Of a stretch of DNA of 38,153 nt, positions 15,241-23,479 are shown in pieces. Made by a program: the position numbers and the translations under genes. The number at the start of each line of letters is the position of its first letter. The stretch's first letter is position 1. The notes under the pieces were generated by a model, which worked only from the letters and a program-made list of their open reading frames with translations, ran no database searches and had not been told where the DNA came from. The stretch is from an uncultured Prevotellaceae bacterium. Its GTDB lineage: Bacteria; Bacteroidota; Bacteroidia; Bacteroidales; Bacteroidaceae. The stretch covers positions 1-38,153 of the forward strand of contig ONLU01000029.1 in the NCBI GenBank assembly GCA_900318795.1, in the 5' to 3' direction.

Positions 15241-16524
15241 ATGAAGACGTCATTTCTCATAGCTGCTCCCACGAGCGGCTCAGGCAAGACAACCGTCGCC
15301 AGGGGACTCATGGCATTGATGGTGCAGAAGGGGTACAAGGTACAGCCCTTCAAGTGCGGACCAGATTATATCGACACCAAGTTCCACGAAGCAGTGTGCG
15401 GACGCCCCAGCGTCAACCTCGACACCTTCATGGCTACACCTTGTCATGTCCGTCAACTCTTCAGCCACTACGGAGCCGATGCTGACATCTGCGTGGTGGA
15501 GGGCATGATGGGACTCTTCGACGGCTACGACCGCGACAAGGGTTCCTCGGCAGAGATAGCACGCGTGCTGGACATCCCCGTCGTGCTGGTGGTCGACGCC
15601 CGTTCGGCAGCATACTCCATGGCGGCGCTCCTGTCGGGCTTCATTGGCTTCAGGCCCGATGTCCGCGTAGCTGGCGTTATATTCAACAAGGTGGGCTCCG
15701 AGCGTCACTACCGCATGTTGCAACAGGTGTGCACTGATGTCGGCATCGACTGCCTGGGCTATCTGCCCAAAACTGACACGCTGAAACAGGACTCCCGCTA
15801 CCTGGGACTGGACTTCTCCAAGGCTCCTGAGACCCGCCAGCTGGTTCAGCTCCTGGAACAGCATGTAGACTGGCAGCGGCTCTGCAGCCTCTCCGTTTCG
15901 GACGCAGTGTGCAGCACGCTTCCCCCAGCACAGCAGGACCTTTTCCCCAGCACAGCAGAAAGGGTAGTGATAGCCCGCAACGCCGAGTCTTTCTCGTTCC
16001 TCTATCAGGAGTTTCTGGACCAGCACCCCCTTGCCACATTCTTTGACCCAGAGCGCGACGTACCCGTCCTCGACGATGCTGACTGGCTGTTCCTGCCTGG
16101 CGGCTATCCCGAGAAGCATCTCCAGGCACTGGTTGCCAACACAGCCTGTCGCCAGGCCATCAGGGACTATGCCGAGAGGGGTGGGCACATACAGGCAGAG
16201 TGCGGAGGCATGATGTATCTCTGTAGGAACATTGTCACAGACGATGGCGACTACCCCATGTGCGACGTGCTGCCTTACACCATCACAGCCCGTCAGGCCG
16301 ACCGCCACCTATCGCTGGGCTATCGCCGCTTCTCGCTGGACGGCAGCGTCTGGTTGGGCCATGAGTTCCACTATACCCAGTTTCTGGGAGAGACACCTGT
16401 CAGCGTGACACCGGTCTGCAACGCAAAGGGCGAGCCTGTCAGCTCGCCCGTGATGAGATATAAGAATGTTCTGGCCAGCTACACCCACCTGTATCCCCGC
16501 ATGAGGACCAGTGACGCCCTGTAG
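15241..16524 (+). CDS. cobB: CobB/CbiA: cobyrinate a,c-diamide synthase
   Basis: The 427-residue enzyme uses glutamine and ATP to amidate the a and c side chains of the corrin ring. It has an N-terminal P-loop domain (APTSGSGKTTVARG at 9-22, KCGPDYIDTKFH near 38-49, VVEGMMGLFDGYD near 85-97) and a C-terminal class I glutaminase domain (FLPGGYPEKH, then HIQAECGGMMYL with the nucleophilic Cys, and HEFHYTQF near the end). I place the start at 15241, where MKTSFLIAAPTSGSGKTT matches the family; an upstream in-frame ATG at 15214 would precede the -7 box. The gene is divergent from the riboswitch operon and ends 22 bases from the convergent gene at 16547. Confidence 0.93.
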   Translation: MKTSFLIAAPTSGSGKTTVARGLMALMVQKGYKVQPFKCGPDYIDTKFHEAVCGRPSVNLDTFMATPCHVRQLFSHYGADADICVVEGMMGLFDGYDRDKGSSAEIARVLDIPVVLVVDARSAAYSMAALLSGFIGFRPDVRVAGVIFNKVGSERHYRMLQQVCTDVGIDCLGYLPKTDTLKQDSRYLGLDFSKAPETRQLVQLLEQHVDWQRLCSLSVSDAVCSTLPPAQQDLFPSTAERVVIARNAESFSFLYQEFLDQHPLATFFDPERDVPVLDDADWLFLPGGYPEKHLQALVANTACRQAIRDYAERGGHIQAECGGMMYLCRNIVTDDGDYPMCDVLPYTITARQADRHLSLGYRRFSLDGSVWLGHEFHYTQFLGETPVSVTPVCNAKGEPVSSPVMRYKNVLASYTHLYPRMRTSDAL

Positions 16525-16546
16525 CAGACGGTGCCGCCAAGAGAGG

Positions 16547-17371
16547 TCAGCGGTAGCTATAGTCCATTTTCATCGAGATATAGCCCTTGGGCCATTTCTT
16601 CTTGTCCAGAAACAGCTTGGCTGTTCCGTGACTCAGCACAAACAGGTTGGGCCTGATTTCCTTGAAGTCGTAGTACATGTCGTTCTGGCCCTCGTGGTAG
16701 ATGATGCGGGCTATCTGCCAGCAGCCGTCGGCAATGTGCACCCTGATGTTGTCCAGCTTCACCACGTAGTGCGTCCTTTTCCCCGACGTATAGCTGCCTA
16801 TGTACTCCAGTCCCGTCTCCTGATTCTTCCGGCGCTTCTTCTGCAGTTCCTTTGCCTTCTCGCGCACCTTCTTGTAGAACTTGTCATACACGTTAGCGCT
16901 CATCATGCCGTCATGCTTCAGGAACGATGCTACCTGCTTCTCCGTCAGCTCCTGCTTCATCTCCACCATCCGTACGTTCGACGTCGTAATCTTTCCCTTG
17001 TTGAAGAGCACGTCCTCAGCCATCGTGATGCCGAAGTGCTTGTGCTCTCTCAGGGCTGAGATGATGGGGCCGTAACCGGCCAGACGGGCTACGAAGGTGA
17101 TGGTGCGCCGGTGGGGAAACGTCGTCAGGTCTATGTCCTTCTCCAGCTGGCATGTCACGTGATAGCTCAGCCGCTCCACGCGATCCTTCAGGGGCTTGGC
17201 ATTGTCGAGCACGCGTTTCACCAGGTATTCCTCAAAGCTCATACCCTCGGGCAGCACCACCGTCTCGGGCAGACTCAGCGAGTAGGCGATGTCGTCGTCG
17301 CCGTCCTGTGCCTGCACTTGTTGCGCCACACACAGCGCCATCATCGTGGCTATGACCAGTCGTATTACCAT
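16547..17371 (-). CDS. secreted protein of unknown function
   Basis: The 274-residue product has a clear signal peptide (MVIRLVIATMMALCVAQQVQAQ). The mature part contains LPEGMSFEEYLVKRV, a basic helical stretch (KVREKAKELQKKRRKNQE around 165-182) and a β-rich C-terminal half with HYVVKLDNIRVHIADG, LDKKKWPKGYISMKMDYSYR. I do not recognise the family with confidence; the pattern is of a periplasmic or surface-exposed Bacteroidales protein. It lies 55 bases after the S41 peptidase gene on the same strand with no promoter in between, so the two are probably co-transcribed. Confidence 0.65.
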   Translation of the reverse strand: MVIRLVIATMMALCVAQQVQAQDGDDDIAYSLSLPETVVLPEGMSFEEYLVKRVLDNAKPLKDRVERLSYHVTCQLEKDIDLTTFPHRRTITFVARLAGYGPIISALREHKHFGITMAEDVLFNKGKITTSNVRMVEMKQELTEKQVASFLKHDGMMSANVYDKFYKKVREKAKELQKKRRKNQETGLEYIGSYTSGKRTHYVVKLDNIRVHIADGCWQIARIIYHEGQNDMYYDFKEIRPNLFVLSHGTAKLFLDKKKWPKGYISMKMDYSYR

Positions 17372-17426
17372 GCTCTTGCGTATACAGTGTCTGTGTAGTG
17401 TTGAGTGAAGGAGAAGGGTAGGGGCG

Positions 17427-19346
17427 CTACTTCTTGTCAGCGTACCACTTGACTATCTGGTCGCCTATGCTGGGGTCGTAGAAGGCCGAGAAGTCGGAAT
17501 ACTTTACTTTTTCATTGTCCTCATCCACACCCTCGGCCTCTTTTGACTGAAGGGCAATGTGAGGCTCTATGCCGCCGTCGATGTTTTGACCGGCCTGGTT
17601 GAAGAGGCGCAAACGGGCAGAGGATATCTGATAGACCAAACCCTCAGCTGTACACATACTCTGGATGGAGCAGGAGCCGCCACCCGTCTTCTCGCCTATA
17701 ATCAGGTAGCCGTAGTCCTTCATCAGCGAGGGCAGCAGGTTGCCGCAGGAGAAAGCATAGTGGCTGGTCAAGATGGCAATGTTGAGCTTCGGATGGCGAG
17801 GGGCATTGTCCCTGTCGTCGAAGACGCGGTCGAAATTGCCGTCTATCTGATAAGTCTCGGTAGTGCGCTGTTTGGTCAGCACGTTCTCATAGCTGTACGA
17901 GCTCTTTCCTGCCAGCAGGTTGGTAATAGCCGTCAGCACACCGGCATCGCCACCATTATTGCACGTCAAGTCCAGCACGAAGTTCTTTACCTCGGGGTCG
18001 GCAGCAGCCACGTCCAGGGCCTCAATGATGCCGGTGATGTCGCCTTTGTAATCTTGGTTAAACTTAGGCATGGGGCCCGTGCCTTTATAGTAGGCCTCCC
18101 AGCGATCTTCGTCAACAGGTCCGAAGTCGTCATAGAAGCAGTAGATAGAGTTGCCTATCTTGACATAATGATCTGTTTTGAAACGCTTGGAGCGCACTTT
18201 GGAAGCATACTCATTGCCATCGTCTTTCATGATAAAGTTGTAGGCAGCAGAAGCCTGACTGGGATATTCAGCTAAGAAGGCTCTGATAAACCTATTGATA
18301 TATGCAAATAAGATGGCCTCGTTTTGAATGCCTACAGTCACAAGATTCCCGACGGGCGATATGTTCGTATGACCACCATCATCGAGCTTTACACCCAAGC
18401 ACTCCAAACCAAAGATGTACTCATTCATCTTGGTGGATTTCAGCAACTTGCGGACTGTATCATCGAGCGCCTGGTCAAGGCCTTTTTCGTCAATGGTTTT
18501 CTCGATTGCCAGGCGTCCGGGCCTGCCGAAGAAGTAGTCGATGGCAAAGCACATCTCGTTGTAGCTGAAGGCTGCCAGATCGGCAGGGCGCTCCGTCCTT
18601 TCGTAAACCTTCCTAAAGAACTCTACGTCTATCTTTGCGGGCTTATCCGAAAAGTCAGTCAGTATAATCTTCTCGCCGTTAAACATCACATGCTTGCCGG
18701 AGAGTCCGCTGTAAATGTCTGACAACGTAGTCAGCGGCACATAGACCATCTTGCCGTCGCCACGCAGGTCGATGCTATATTTCTTCAGGTTGAAAGTCAC
18801 AGGAGCCGTAGCGGGCGTATATACCGTGGGCCTCGCACGAATGAAGGTGGACTCTTCATCTTCCGAGTTCCATACATAGCCCTGGCTGTCAATGAAAGAC
18901 AAATCCACGAAAGCTAGGTAATCATCGTATATCATCACCTCCTCTGCCGTATTCACCGTGGCAGTTTCGCCCTTGCTCGTCACCAGTGCATATTTCGAGG
19001 CAGCAGTCTTGCTCACCCGAACGCTCTTGGATGGCATGAGTATCGACTGGAAGTCGGACACGCCGATGTAAGCCACATTGGGCATGTCTTCGTAGTAGCG
19101 AACAGAAACCGTCTTGGTGGAATTTCCGTTGTCATTCACGCTAATCTGCTCCACTTTGAACGGAGTCTTGTCGGAGGTGTCATCGCCGGTGGCAGTCTCC
19201 TGACCAGGACCGTCGGGCACGTCATTACTATCCGTACAACCCGTCAGGACAGAGCCCAAGAACATCATGGCAACCAATGGGCGCCACATTTTGACCTTCA
19301 TGTCTGTACACAACTTAACACATTGTTTCATCTTATTTTCCTTCAT
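17427..19346 (-). CDS. S41-family (C-terminal processing-type) peptidase lipoprotein
   Basis: The product (up to 639 residues) carries a lipobox GSVLTGC followed by an acidic linker, so it is a lipoprotein. The C-terminal third holds the S41 catalytic domain: NFVLDLTCNNGGDAGVLTAI, then TSHYAFSCGNLLPSL with the probable nucleophile Ser in FSCG, and IIGEKTGGGSCS with the paired Lys. The middle lacks an obvious PDZ domain, as in many Bacteroidales S41 lipoproteins. Start choice is uncertain: 19346 is the first ATG, 19331 has AAGGA upstream, and 19301 gives the most typical signal length (Cys22). A -7 box at 19390-19397 precedes all three. Expected substrates are periplasmic or surface proteins. 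Confidence 0.85.
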   Translation of the reverse strand: MKENKMKQCVKLCTDMKVKMWRPLVAMMFLGSVLTGCTDSNDVPDGPGQETATGDDTSDKTPFKVEQISVNDNGNSTKTVSVRYYEDMPNVAYIGVSDFQSILMPSKSVRVSKTAASKYALVTSKGETATVNTAEEVMIYDDYLAFVDLSFIDSQGYVWNSEDEESTFIRARPTVYTPATAPVTFNLKKYSIDLRGDGKMVYVPLTTLSDIYSGLSGKHVMFNGEKIILTDFSDKPAKIDVEFFRKVYERTERPADLAAFSYNEMCFAIDYFFGRPGRLAIEKTIDEKGLDQALDDTVRKLLKSTKMNEYIFGLECLGVKLDDGGHTNISPVGNLVTVGIQNEAILFAYINRFIRAFLAEYPSQASAAYNFIMKDDGNEYASKVRSKRFKTDHYVKIGNSIYCFYDDFGPVDEDRWEAYYKGTGPMPKFNQDYKGDITGIIEALDVAAADPEVKNFVLDLTCNNGGDAGVLTAITNLLAGKSSYSYENVLTKQRTTETYQIDGNFDRVFDDRDNAPRHPKLNIAILTSHYAFSCGNLLPSLMKDYGYLIIGEKTGGGSCSIQSMCTAEGLVYQISSARLRLFNQAGQNIDGGIEPHIALQSKEAEGVDEDNEKVKYSDFSAFYDPSIGDQIVKWYADKK

Positions 19347-19389
19347 TGTTAATTACAGTTTTTTAAAGTATTTATATTGTTACAATCTG

Positions 19390-19397
19390 CAAAAGTA
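19390..19397 (-). promoter_or_regulatory. -7 box for the S41 peptidase gene
   Basis: Minus strand TACTTTTG fits TAnnTTTG, about 43 bases before the first ATG (19346). No clear TTTG is present at 20 bases upstream. Confidence 0.55.
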
Positions 19398-19420
19398 CAA
19401 AAAAATATGCGAAGCGAAGA

Positions 19421-20011
19421 ATGAAAAGTGAAAAATCTTCAAAAATCACACAAAAAGGACCATCTATTGTGTATGTGCGCTTCTTCCTGGACAATGAAAG
19501 CCTGTATACCATTGCCATGGCCAAGAAAAACATGGCCAAAGTACAAAATCAGCTGCTCTCCGAAGGCTATACGATGTATCTCGACGGCTACTCCACCGAT
19601 TTCTTTAACGACACTTACTATCAGGCGGCTCAGCAAATGGAGCAGTCCGGCAATATAATTCATATTGGGATTCACCTATGAAATTGATAGCTGGATGGAT
19701 CTTGAGGAGTCCTTGCAAAAAGCTGCTGAGAAAAAGAAATTCGCATCAGCAAGAATCAAGCCGAACTGGATAAAACTCTTCATGGACGGCACGGTGGAAA
19801 GTGGTACGGGCTTCATAGAACCGCTCTACCCGGATGGTCATCAAGGAATTCCCAACTGGACGGAAGAAGAACTGACCGAGATAACGCGCAAGGCGAATGC
19901 AAACGGAGACAGCAAGTGTCACAGCGAGGCACCCTGTACGCACACAAGCAAAGGGTTTAACGATTTCTTTGCAAGCAATAGTGGGCTGACAATGAGGTTG
20001 GCCCACTATTG
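19421..20011 (+). pseudogene. YtcJ-like amidohydrolase remnant, truncated at both ends and frameshifted
   Basis: Two overlapping frames together read as an internal slice of an amidohydrolase of the YtcJ/Amidohydro_3 type. The first (from 19421) gives LLSEGYTMYLDGYSTDFFNDTYYQAAQQMEQSGNI; the second, from about 19665, continues with GFTYEIDSWMDLEESL, WIKLFMDGTVESGTGFIEP and WTEEELTEITRKANANG. The join near 19655-19670 needs a frame change. After about 19908 the expected His-containing segment is missing and the sequence is unrelated. The N-terminal metal-binding HxH part is absent as well. The region ends in an 11-bp perfect hairpin (CAATAGTGGGC 19976-19986 with GCCCACTATTG 20001-20011), a likely terminator. 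Nothing here should make an active enzyme. Confidence 0.7.
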
Positions 20012-20198
20012 TTTCGTAATACTGCCTTTTACTCTAAGTGCCATATAACTACAAATTTTAAGGTTGTAAAAAAAATCCCGCATTCTTAAAACCTATTCGT
20101 TAGTCCTTGTTTTTGCCACTACGCCATGAAAATCTTGCTCATAGGTTAACAAAAATTTTCCCTTTGGCCATGCCGCAAATTCGTTGTCTGATGTCAGT

Positions 20199-20221
20199 TT
20201 TGCAACTATGTTGCAAAGGTA
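20199..20221 (-). promoter_or_regulatory. orphan operator-like palindrome overlapping a -7 box, in gene-free stretch 20012-20478
   Basis: TTTGCAAC-TAT-GTTGCAAA (20199-20217) is a perfect 8-3-8 palindrome. It overlaps TACCTTTG read on the minus strand (20214-20221), as expected for a repressor site on a promoter. Leftward of it there is no gene before the amidohydrolase wreck, which is on the other strand, so the controlled gene seems lost. Apart from this and the ftsZ promoter, I see nothing definite in the gene-free stretch. Confidence 0.55.
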
Positions 20222-20390
20222 CGAATTTTTCATGAACTGTGCAAGACATTTCGAAATCAGCAGGTTACTCACTTACAACTTCAGAGGTGTGCCGATGGCT
20301 GGAGCGGCTAAGACAGTGGTGGAACGACCTGTATGCTGATGACGGAGGGGAAGGTGAAAGGTGAAGGGAGCGCAAGGCTTGCGAGGACTT

Positions 20391-20426
20391 TTTGTTTGGA
20401 GGTGTGGGGGATATTTTGTAACTTTG
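20391..20426 (+). promoter_or_regulatory. ftsZ promoter
   Basis: TTTG occurs twice in a row (20391-20394, 20395-20398); the second is 20 bases before TAACTTTG (20419-20426). This is a full-consensus promoter 52 bases before the ftsZ ATG. Inside the leader, GGATGC-TCTC-GCATCC (20451-20466) forms a perfect 6-bp hairpin 12 bases before the start codon, close enough to affect ribosome access. Confidence 0.85.
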
Positions 20427-20478
20427 CACCCAGTAAACAACTGGTAGCGGGGATGCTCTCGCATCCTTGCACCGTAAA

Positions 20479-21759
20479 ATGTCAGAAAGTATAGCAATGG
20501 ATGAAATCATGGGTGACGATTTATTAAATTTCTTCGGTCCGGTGGAGGACAAGATGCAGGGCATCATCAAGGTGATAGGTGTCGGGGGCGGTGGCTGTAA
20601 TGCAGTCAAGAACATGTATGACGAGGGTGTGCAGGGAGTGACGTTTGCCGTCTGTAACACGGACAGCCAGTCGCTGTCGCGCTCGCCGGTGCCTGTGAAG
20701 ATCATGTTGGGTGACTCCGGCCTCGGGGCTGGGGCGAATCCGGAACTGGGCAGACGGGAGGCTGAGAACAATGCGGAGGATATAGAGAAACTGCTGTCGG
20801 ACGGCACGAAGATGGTGTTTGTGACTGCCGGCATGGGGGGCGGCACGGGAACCGGTGCTGCGCCTGTGGTGGCTGGCATTGCCAAAGGGATGGGGCTGCT
20901 GACGGTGGGTGTGGTGACGATACCTTTCTACTTTGAGAAGAAGCGCAAGATTATCAAGGCGCTGAAGGGTGTGGACGAGCTGCGCAAGAACGTGGACGCG
21001 CTGCTGATAGTGAACAACGAAAGGCTGTGCGACGTGTATTCGGATTCGGACATATCGCTGAAGGATGCCTTCCAACGGGCAGACAACGTGCTGATGGATG
21101 CCGTGAAGGGTATTGCGGAGCTGATAACGATGCCGAGCGACGGAGGCATCAAGAGTGACTTCCGCGACGTGGAGACGACGATGAAGAATGGTGGCGGAGC
21201 CATCATGGCGATGGGGCGGGCGAGTGGCTCGAACCGGGTGGAGAAGGCTATTGTGGACGCGCTGGACTCGCCGCTGCTGTATGGCAACGACATCGGAAAG
21301 GCGAAGCGCATCTTGTTTAACATCTACAGCAGCTCGGAGCATCCCATCTTTGTGCGTGAGTTGCAGGAGATAGATGACTTCTTTGACCAGCTGGACCCGA
21401 ACATTGAGGTGATATGGGGTACGTCGACGGACGACACGCTGGGCGAGGATGCGAAGGTGACGATTCTGGCCACTGGTCTGGAGGATGACCTGAAGCGGGA
21501 GGTGCAGTCGGAACTGAAGCTGGACGACGAGGCGGTGTATGAAGAGCTGATACCAAAGCTGTACAAGCCTGCCAAGCGTACGAAGGTGGTGGAGGTGCTA
21601 GCGCAGGAACTGCCGTTCGAGGTGGAGAGTGCTCCTGAGCCTGAGCCAGCTCCTGTAGTGGAGGTTGAAGAGAAAGAGAAGGAGGTGCCAGTGGAGCCTA
21701 CTGCCGTTGACAGGCTGAAGGGCTGGCTGACGCGTATGATGAAAGATGTGGCAGAATGA
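20479..21759 (+). CDS. ftsZ: cell division protein FtsZ
   Basis: The 426-residue tubulin-like GTPase forms the division ring at midcell. Motifs are VIGVGGGGCNAVKNM (32-46), the GTP signature GMGGGTGTGAAP (118-129), VPVKIMLGDSGLGAG before it, and the T7 region with DFRDVETTMKNGGGAIMAMG. The acidic Glu/Pro-rich linker (PEPEPAPVVEVEEKEKE) leads to a basic, amphipathic C-terminal tail DRLKGWLTRMMKDV in place of the PAFLRK-type tail of other phyla. I chose ATG 20479; a TTG 12 bases upstream and an ATG at 20497 are alternatives. The gene is here preceded by debris rather than ftsQ-ftsA. I cannot tell whether another copy exists elsewhere. Confidence 0.95.
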   Translation: MSESIAMDEIMGDDLLNFFGPVEDKMQGIIKVIGVGGGGCNAVKNMYDEGVQGVTFAVCNTDSQSLSRSPVPVKIMLGDSGLGAGANPELGRREAENNAEDIEKLLSDGTKMVFVTAGMGGGTGTGAAPVVAGIAKGMGLLTVGVVTIPFYFEKKRKIIKALKGVDELRKNVDALLIVNNERLCDVYSDSDISLKDAFQRADNVLMDAVKGIAELITMPSDGGIKSDFRDVETTMKNGGGAIMAMGRASGSNRVEKAIVDALDSPLLYGNDIGKAKRILFNIYSSSEHPIFVRELQEIDDFFDQLDPNIEVIWGTSTDDTLGEDAKVTILATGLEDDLKREVQSELKLDDEAVYEELIPKLYKPAKRTKVVEVLAQELPFEVESAPEPEPAPVVEVEEKEKEVPVEPTAVDRLKGWLTRMMKDVAE

Positions 21760-22334
21760 CGACGGAGGGAAGTGCTGAGGGCTGGGCCCTGGAGGTGAAG
21801 AGGCTGACGGGACTGTTGCAGGCGGCTGGGCGTACGGACTTGCTGCTGAAGGCTATCGGTGTGCCGTTGCTGGAGGAACTGCGCATAGAGGCTGCCAAGG
21901 GTAAGCTGTCAAGGCTGCTGATTACCAAGGACTGCAGGTTCTTCCTGATGGACCATGAGAACAGGGAGGTAGAGCTGCAGCCAGTACACAAGGCTGTGTA
22001 TCTGTTGTTCCTGGCGCATCCAGAGGGCATAGAATTCAAAAGACTGAGCGAGTATCGTGAGGAGTTGCGTAGACTCTACAGGCGGACGGCTCCTGGCATT
22101 GACGGTCAGAAGATGGAGGAGAGTCTGGACCATCTGGTGAACCCATTGGACAATGCCATCAACGAGAAGTGCTCGCGCATCAAGAAGGTATTCATGGATT
22201 TGATGGACGAATACTCAGCCAGCTACTTTATCATCAGCGGGCATGTGCAGAAAAGGATGGGACCCACGAACCATGTGTGGTATGAGCGACGGAAAATCAT
22301 CACGCTGCCAAGGGAACTGGTGGTCTGGGAATGA
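21756..22334 (+). CDS. protein of unknown function translationally coupled to ftsZ
   Basis: The 192-residue protein is not a family I can name. It is soluble and charged, with ITKDCRFFLMDHENREVELQ near 56-75, VHKAVYLLFLAHPEGIEFKRL near 77-97, and a C-terminal stretch FIISGHVQKRMG...NHVWYERRKIITLP. The VHKAVYLLFLAHPEGI segment resembles a short conserved block I associate with uncharacterised Bacteroidales proteins. Its ATG overlaps the ftsZ stop by ATGA, so it depends on ftsZ translation, which suggests a related function or fixed stoichiometry. No membrane segment or catalytic motif is visible. Confidence 0.75.
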   Translation: MTTEGSAEGWALEVKRLTGLLQAAGRTDLLLKAIGVPLLEELRIEAAKGKLSRLLITKDCRFFLMDHENREVELQPVHKAVYLLFLAHPEGIEFKRLSEYREELRRLYRRTAPGIDGQKMEESLDHLVNPLDNAINEKCSRIKKVFMDLMDEYSASYFIISGHVQKRMGPTNHVWYERRKIITLPRELVVWE

Positions 22335-22366
22335 CGAGTTCTCAGACAGCCTCCCCCTAATGGCTT

Positions 22367-22645
22367 CTATTTCTTTTTCTTGCGGCTGAAAAGGAAGCCG
22401 TAGTTCTTGGTAAGTTTGCGAATGAGCAAGAAAGCGTCGATGGCAGTGACGCTGTTGGTGACGAGCGAGGCTATCCACTCTCCCTTGCTGCTGTCTTTCT
22501 GAGGCGCAAAAAGACTGTTCTTCAGCGTGGTGAACTGGCGGTTGTCCTCGCGTATCTGCGAAAGAAGCTCTGCCTTGCGCTGCTGAATCTCGTCCAGCGT
22601 GTTGTACTGCTTCTGGGGTGTCTGTATGGGCAGGTCGATTTGCAT
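22367..22645 (-). CDS. 92-aa protein of unknown function in the YtxH/holin-like operon
   Basis: The product begins MQIDLPIQTPQKQYNTLDEI, has a helical charged middle (QQRKAELLSQIREDNRQ) and ends in a strongly basic tail FLFSRKKKK, with a short apolar helix LVTNSVTAIDAFLLI. I chose the ATG at 22645; the open frame runs further only with a TTG start that overlaps the previous gene. It is third in a leftward set after the YtxH and holin-like genes, with a 29-base gap, and probably joins them in an envelope-related role. Family unnamed. Confidence 0.65.
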   Translation of the reverse strand: MQIDLPIQTPQKQYNTLDEIQQRKAELLSQIREDNRQFTTLKNSLFAPQKDSSKGEWIASLVTNSVTAIDAFLLIRKLTKNYGFLFSRKKKK

Positions 22646-22674
22646 AATAAAAAAGATGTGAGGGATAGACTGGT

Positions 22675-23022
22675 TCAATTTAAGATGAGGTTGACAAAGA
22701 AGTGGACGAGGGGGCGCTCAACCCACGACTTGCGCTTGTAATAAAAAAGGATGAAGGTGAACAGGTGGATGCACCCGACAACGACGAACGCGGGGGCATT
22801 GCCAATGTACTGGGCAAGCCAATAGGCGAAGGCTAATGAGAAATAGAAGCCCATACATATGATGAGTATCATGAACAAAAATGTCATAGCAATAGCCGCC
22901 AGCAGGCGTACCAACTTATCGATTATCTCGAGCTTCAGGTACTCGCCCTGAAGTCCGAGATAGTGTTTGACGACCTCTGCCAACTGGACAATGGTCTCTA
23001 CGTTCTTGTCGCTACTAAGCAT
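22675..23022 (-). CDS. phage-holin-superfamily (PF07332-like) small membrane protein
   Basis: The 115-residue protein has a charged N-terminal part with NVETIVQLAEVVKHYLGLQG, then two long hydrophobic segments (about 44-70 LLAAIAMTFLFMILIICMGF, and 79-97 around APAFVVVGCIHLFTFILFYY). This layout and size match the cellular holin-X/DUF1469 family, which is often chromosomal and not phage-linked; it is commonly beside a YtxH protein, as here. The role is unknown, probably cell-envelope stress. It lies between the YtxH gene (61 bases upstream) and the 92-aa gene. Confidence 0.8.
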   Translation of the reverse strand: MLSSDKNVETIVQLAEVVKHYLGLQGEYLKLEIIDKLVRLLAAIAMTFLFMILIICMGFYFSLAFAYWLAQYIGNAPAFVVVGCIHLFTFILFYYKRKSWVERPLVHFFVNLILN

Positions 23023-23083
23023 TACCTAATCAGCTTTTCCCATTGACCCTCTGGTTGCTTGGCACCTTCAGGTCAGACGAACT

Positions 23084-23302
23084 TTATGCCTCTACCTCAG
23101 GAGCGGCTTCTGCAATGTCGTCGACAAGGTCGTTGACCTCCTTGCGGCTGAGCTTGATGTTGTGCTTCTTCATGAAGTCATCAACGGCATCAGCAATTTT
23201 CAAACGGGTGTCCTCGCCCTTCTCGGGAGCCAACAGGAGTCCAAGAACTGCTCCGGCGAGTGCTCCGCCGAAGAATGCGCCTAAATAACCTAAACTTTTC
23301 AT
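23084..23302 (-). CDS. YtxH-domain small protein
   Basis: The 72-residue protein starts MKSLGYLGAFFGGALAGAVLG, a Gly/Ala-rich membrane or amphipathic segment, followed by LLLAPEKGEDTRLKIADAV, which is the YtxH signature, and an acidic helical tail with a coiled-coil-like DLVDDIAEA. I chose the ATG at 23302; the open frame continues 15 codons upstream, into the promoter-proximal leader. It is first gene of a leftward trio under a full-consensus promoter at 23345-23376. YtxH proteins are associated with general stress, but the biochemical role is unknown. Confidence 0.85.
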   Translation of the reverse strand: MKSLGYLGAFFGGALAGAVLGLLLAPEKGEDTRLKIADAVDDFMKKHNIKLSRKEVNDLVDDIAEAAPEVEA

Positions 23303-23344
23303 AGTTGTACTGTTTTTTTTTGTTGTTAAACGGTTTTCTGCTGG

Positions 23345-23376
23345 CAAATATACGGAAAGTTTTCCAAATTAACAAA
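23345..23376 (-). promoter_or_regulatory. promoter of the YtxH/holin-like operon
   Basis: Minus strand: TTTG (23373-23376), 20 bases, TATATTTG (23345-23352), then about 43 bases to the ATG at 23302. Full fit to the Bacteroidota consensus. Confidence 0.85.
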
Positions 23377-23479
23377 CTTTATGCAGTTTTTTTCTTGTAG
23401 TTTGCCCGATATTTTGTAATTTCGCAGGCAATTAGTGGAATTAAAGTCTAATTTTAATAATAGGAAAAACAGAAAAACT

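Noticed and set aside
15280-16308. 342-codon open frame opposite cobB
   Set aside because: Antisense shadow of a motif-supported gene with no recognisable features of its own.
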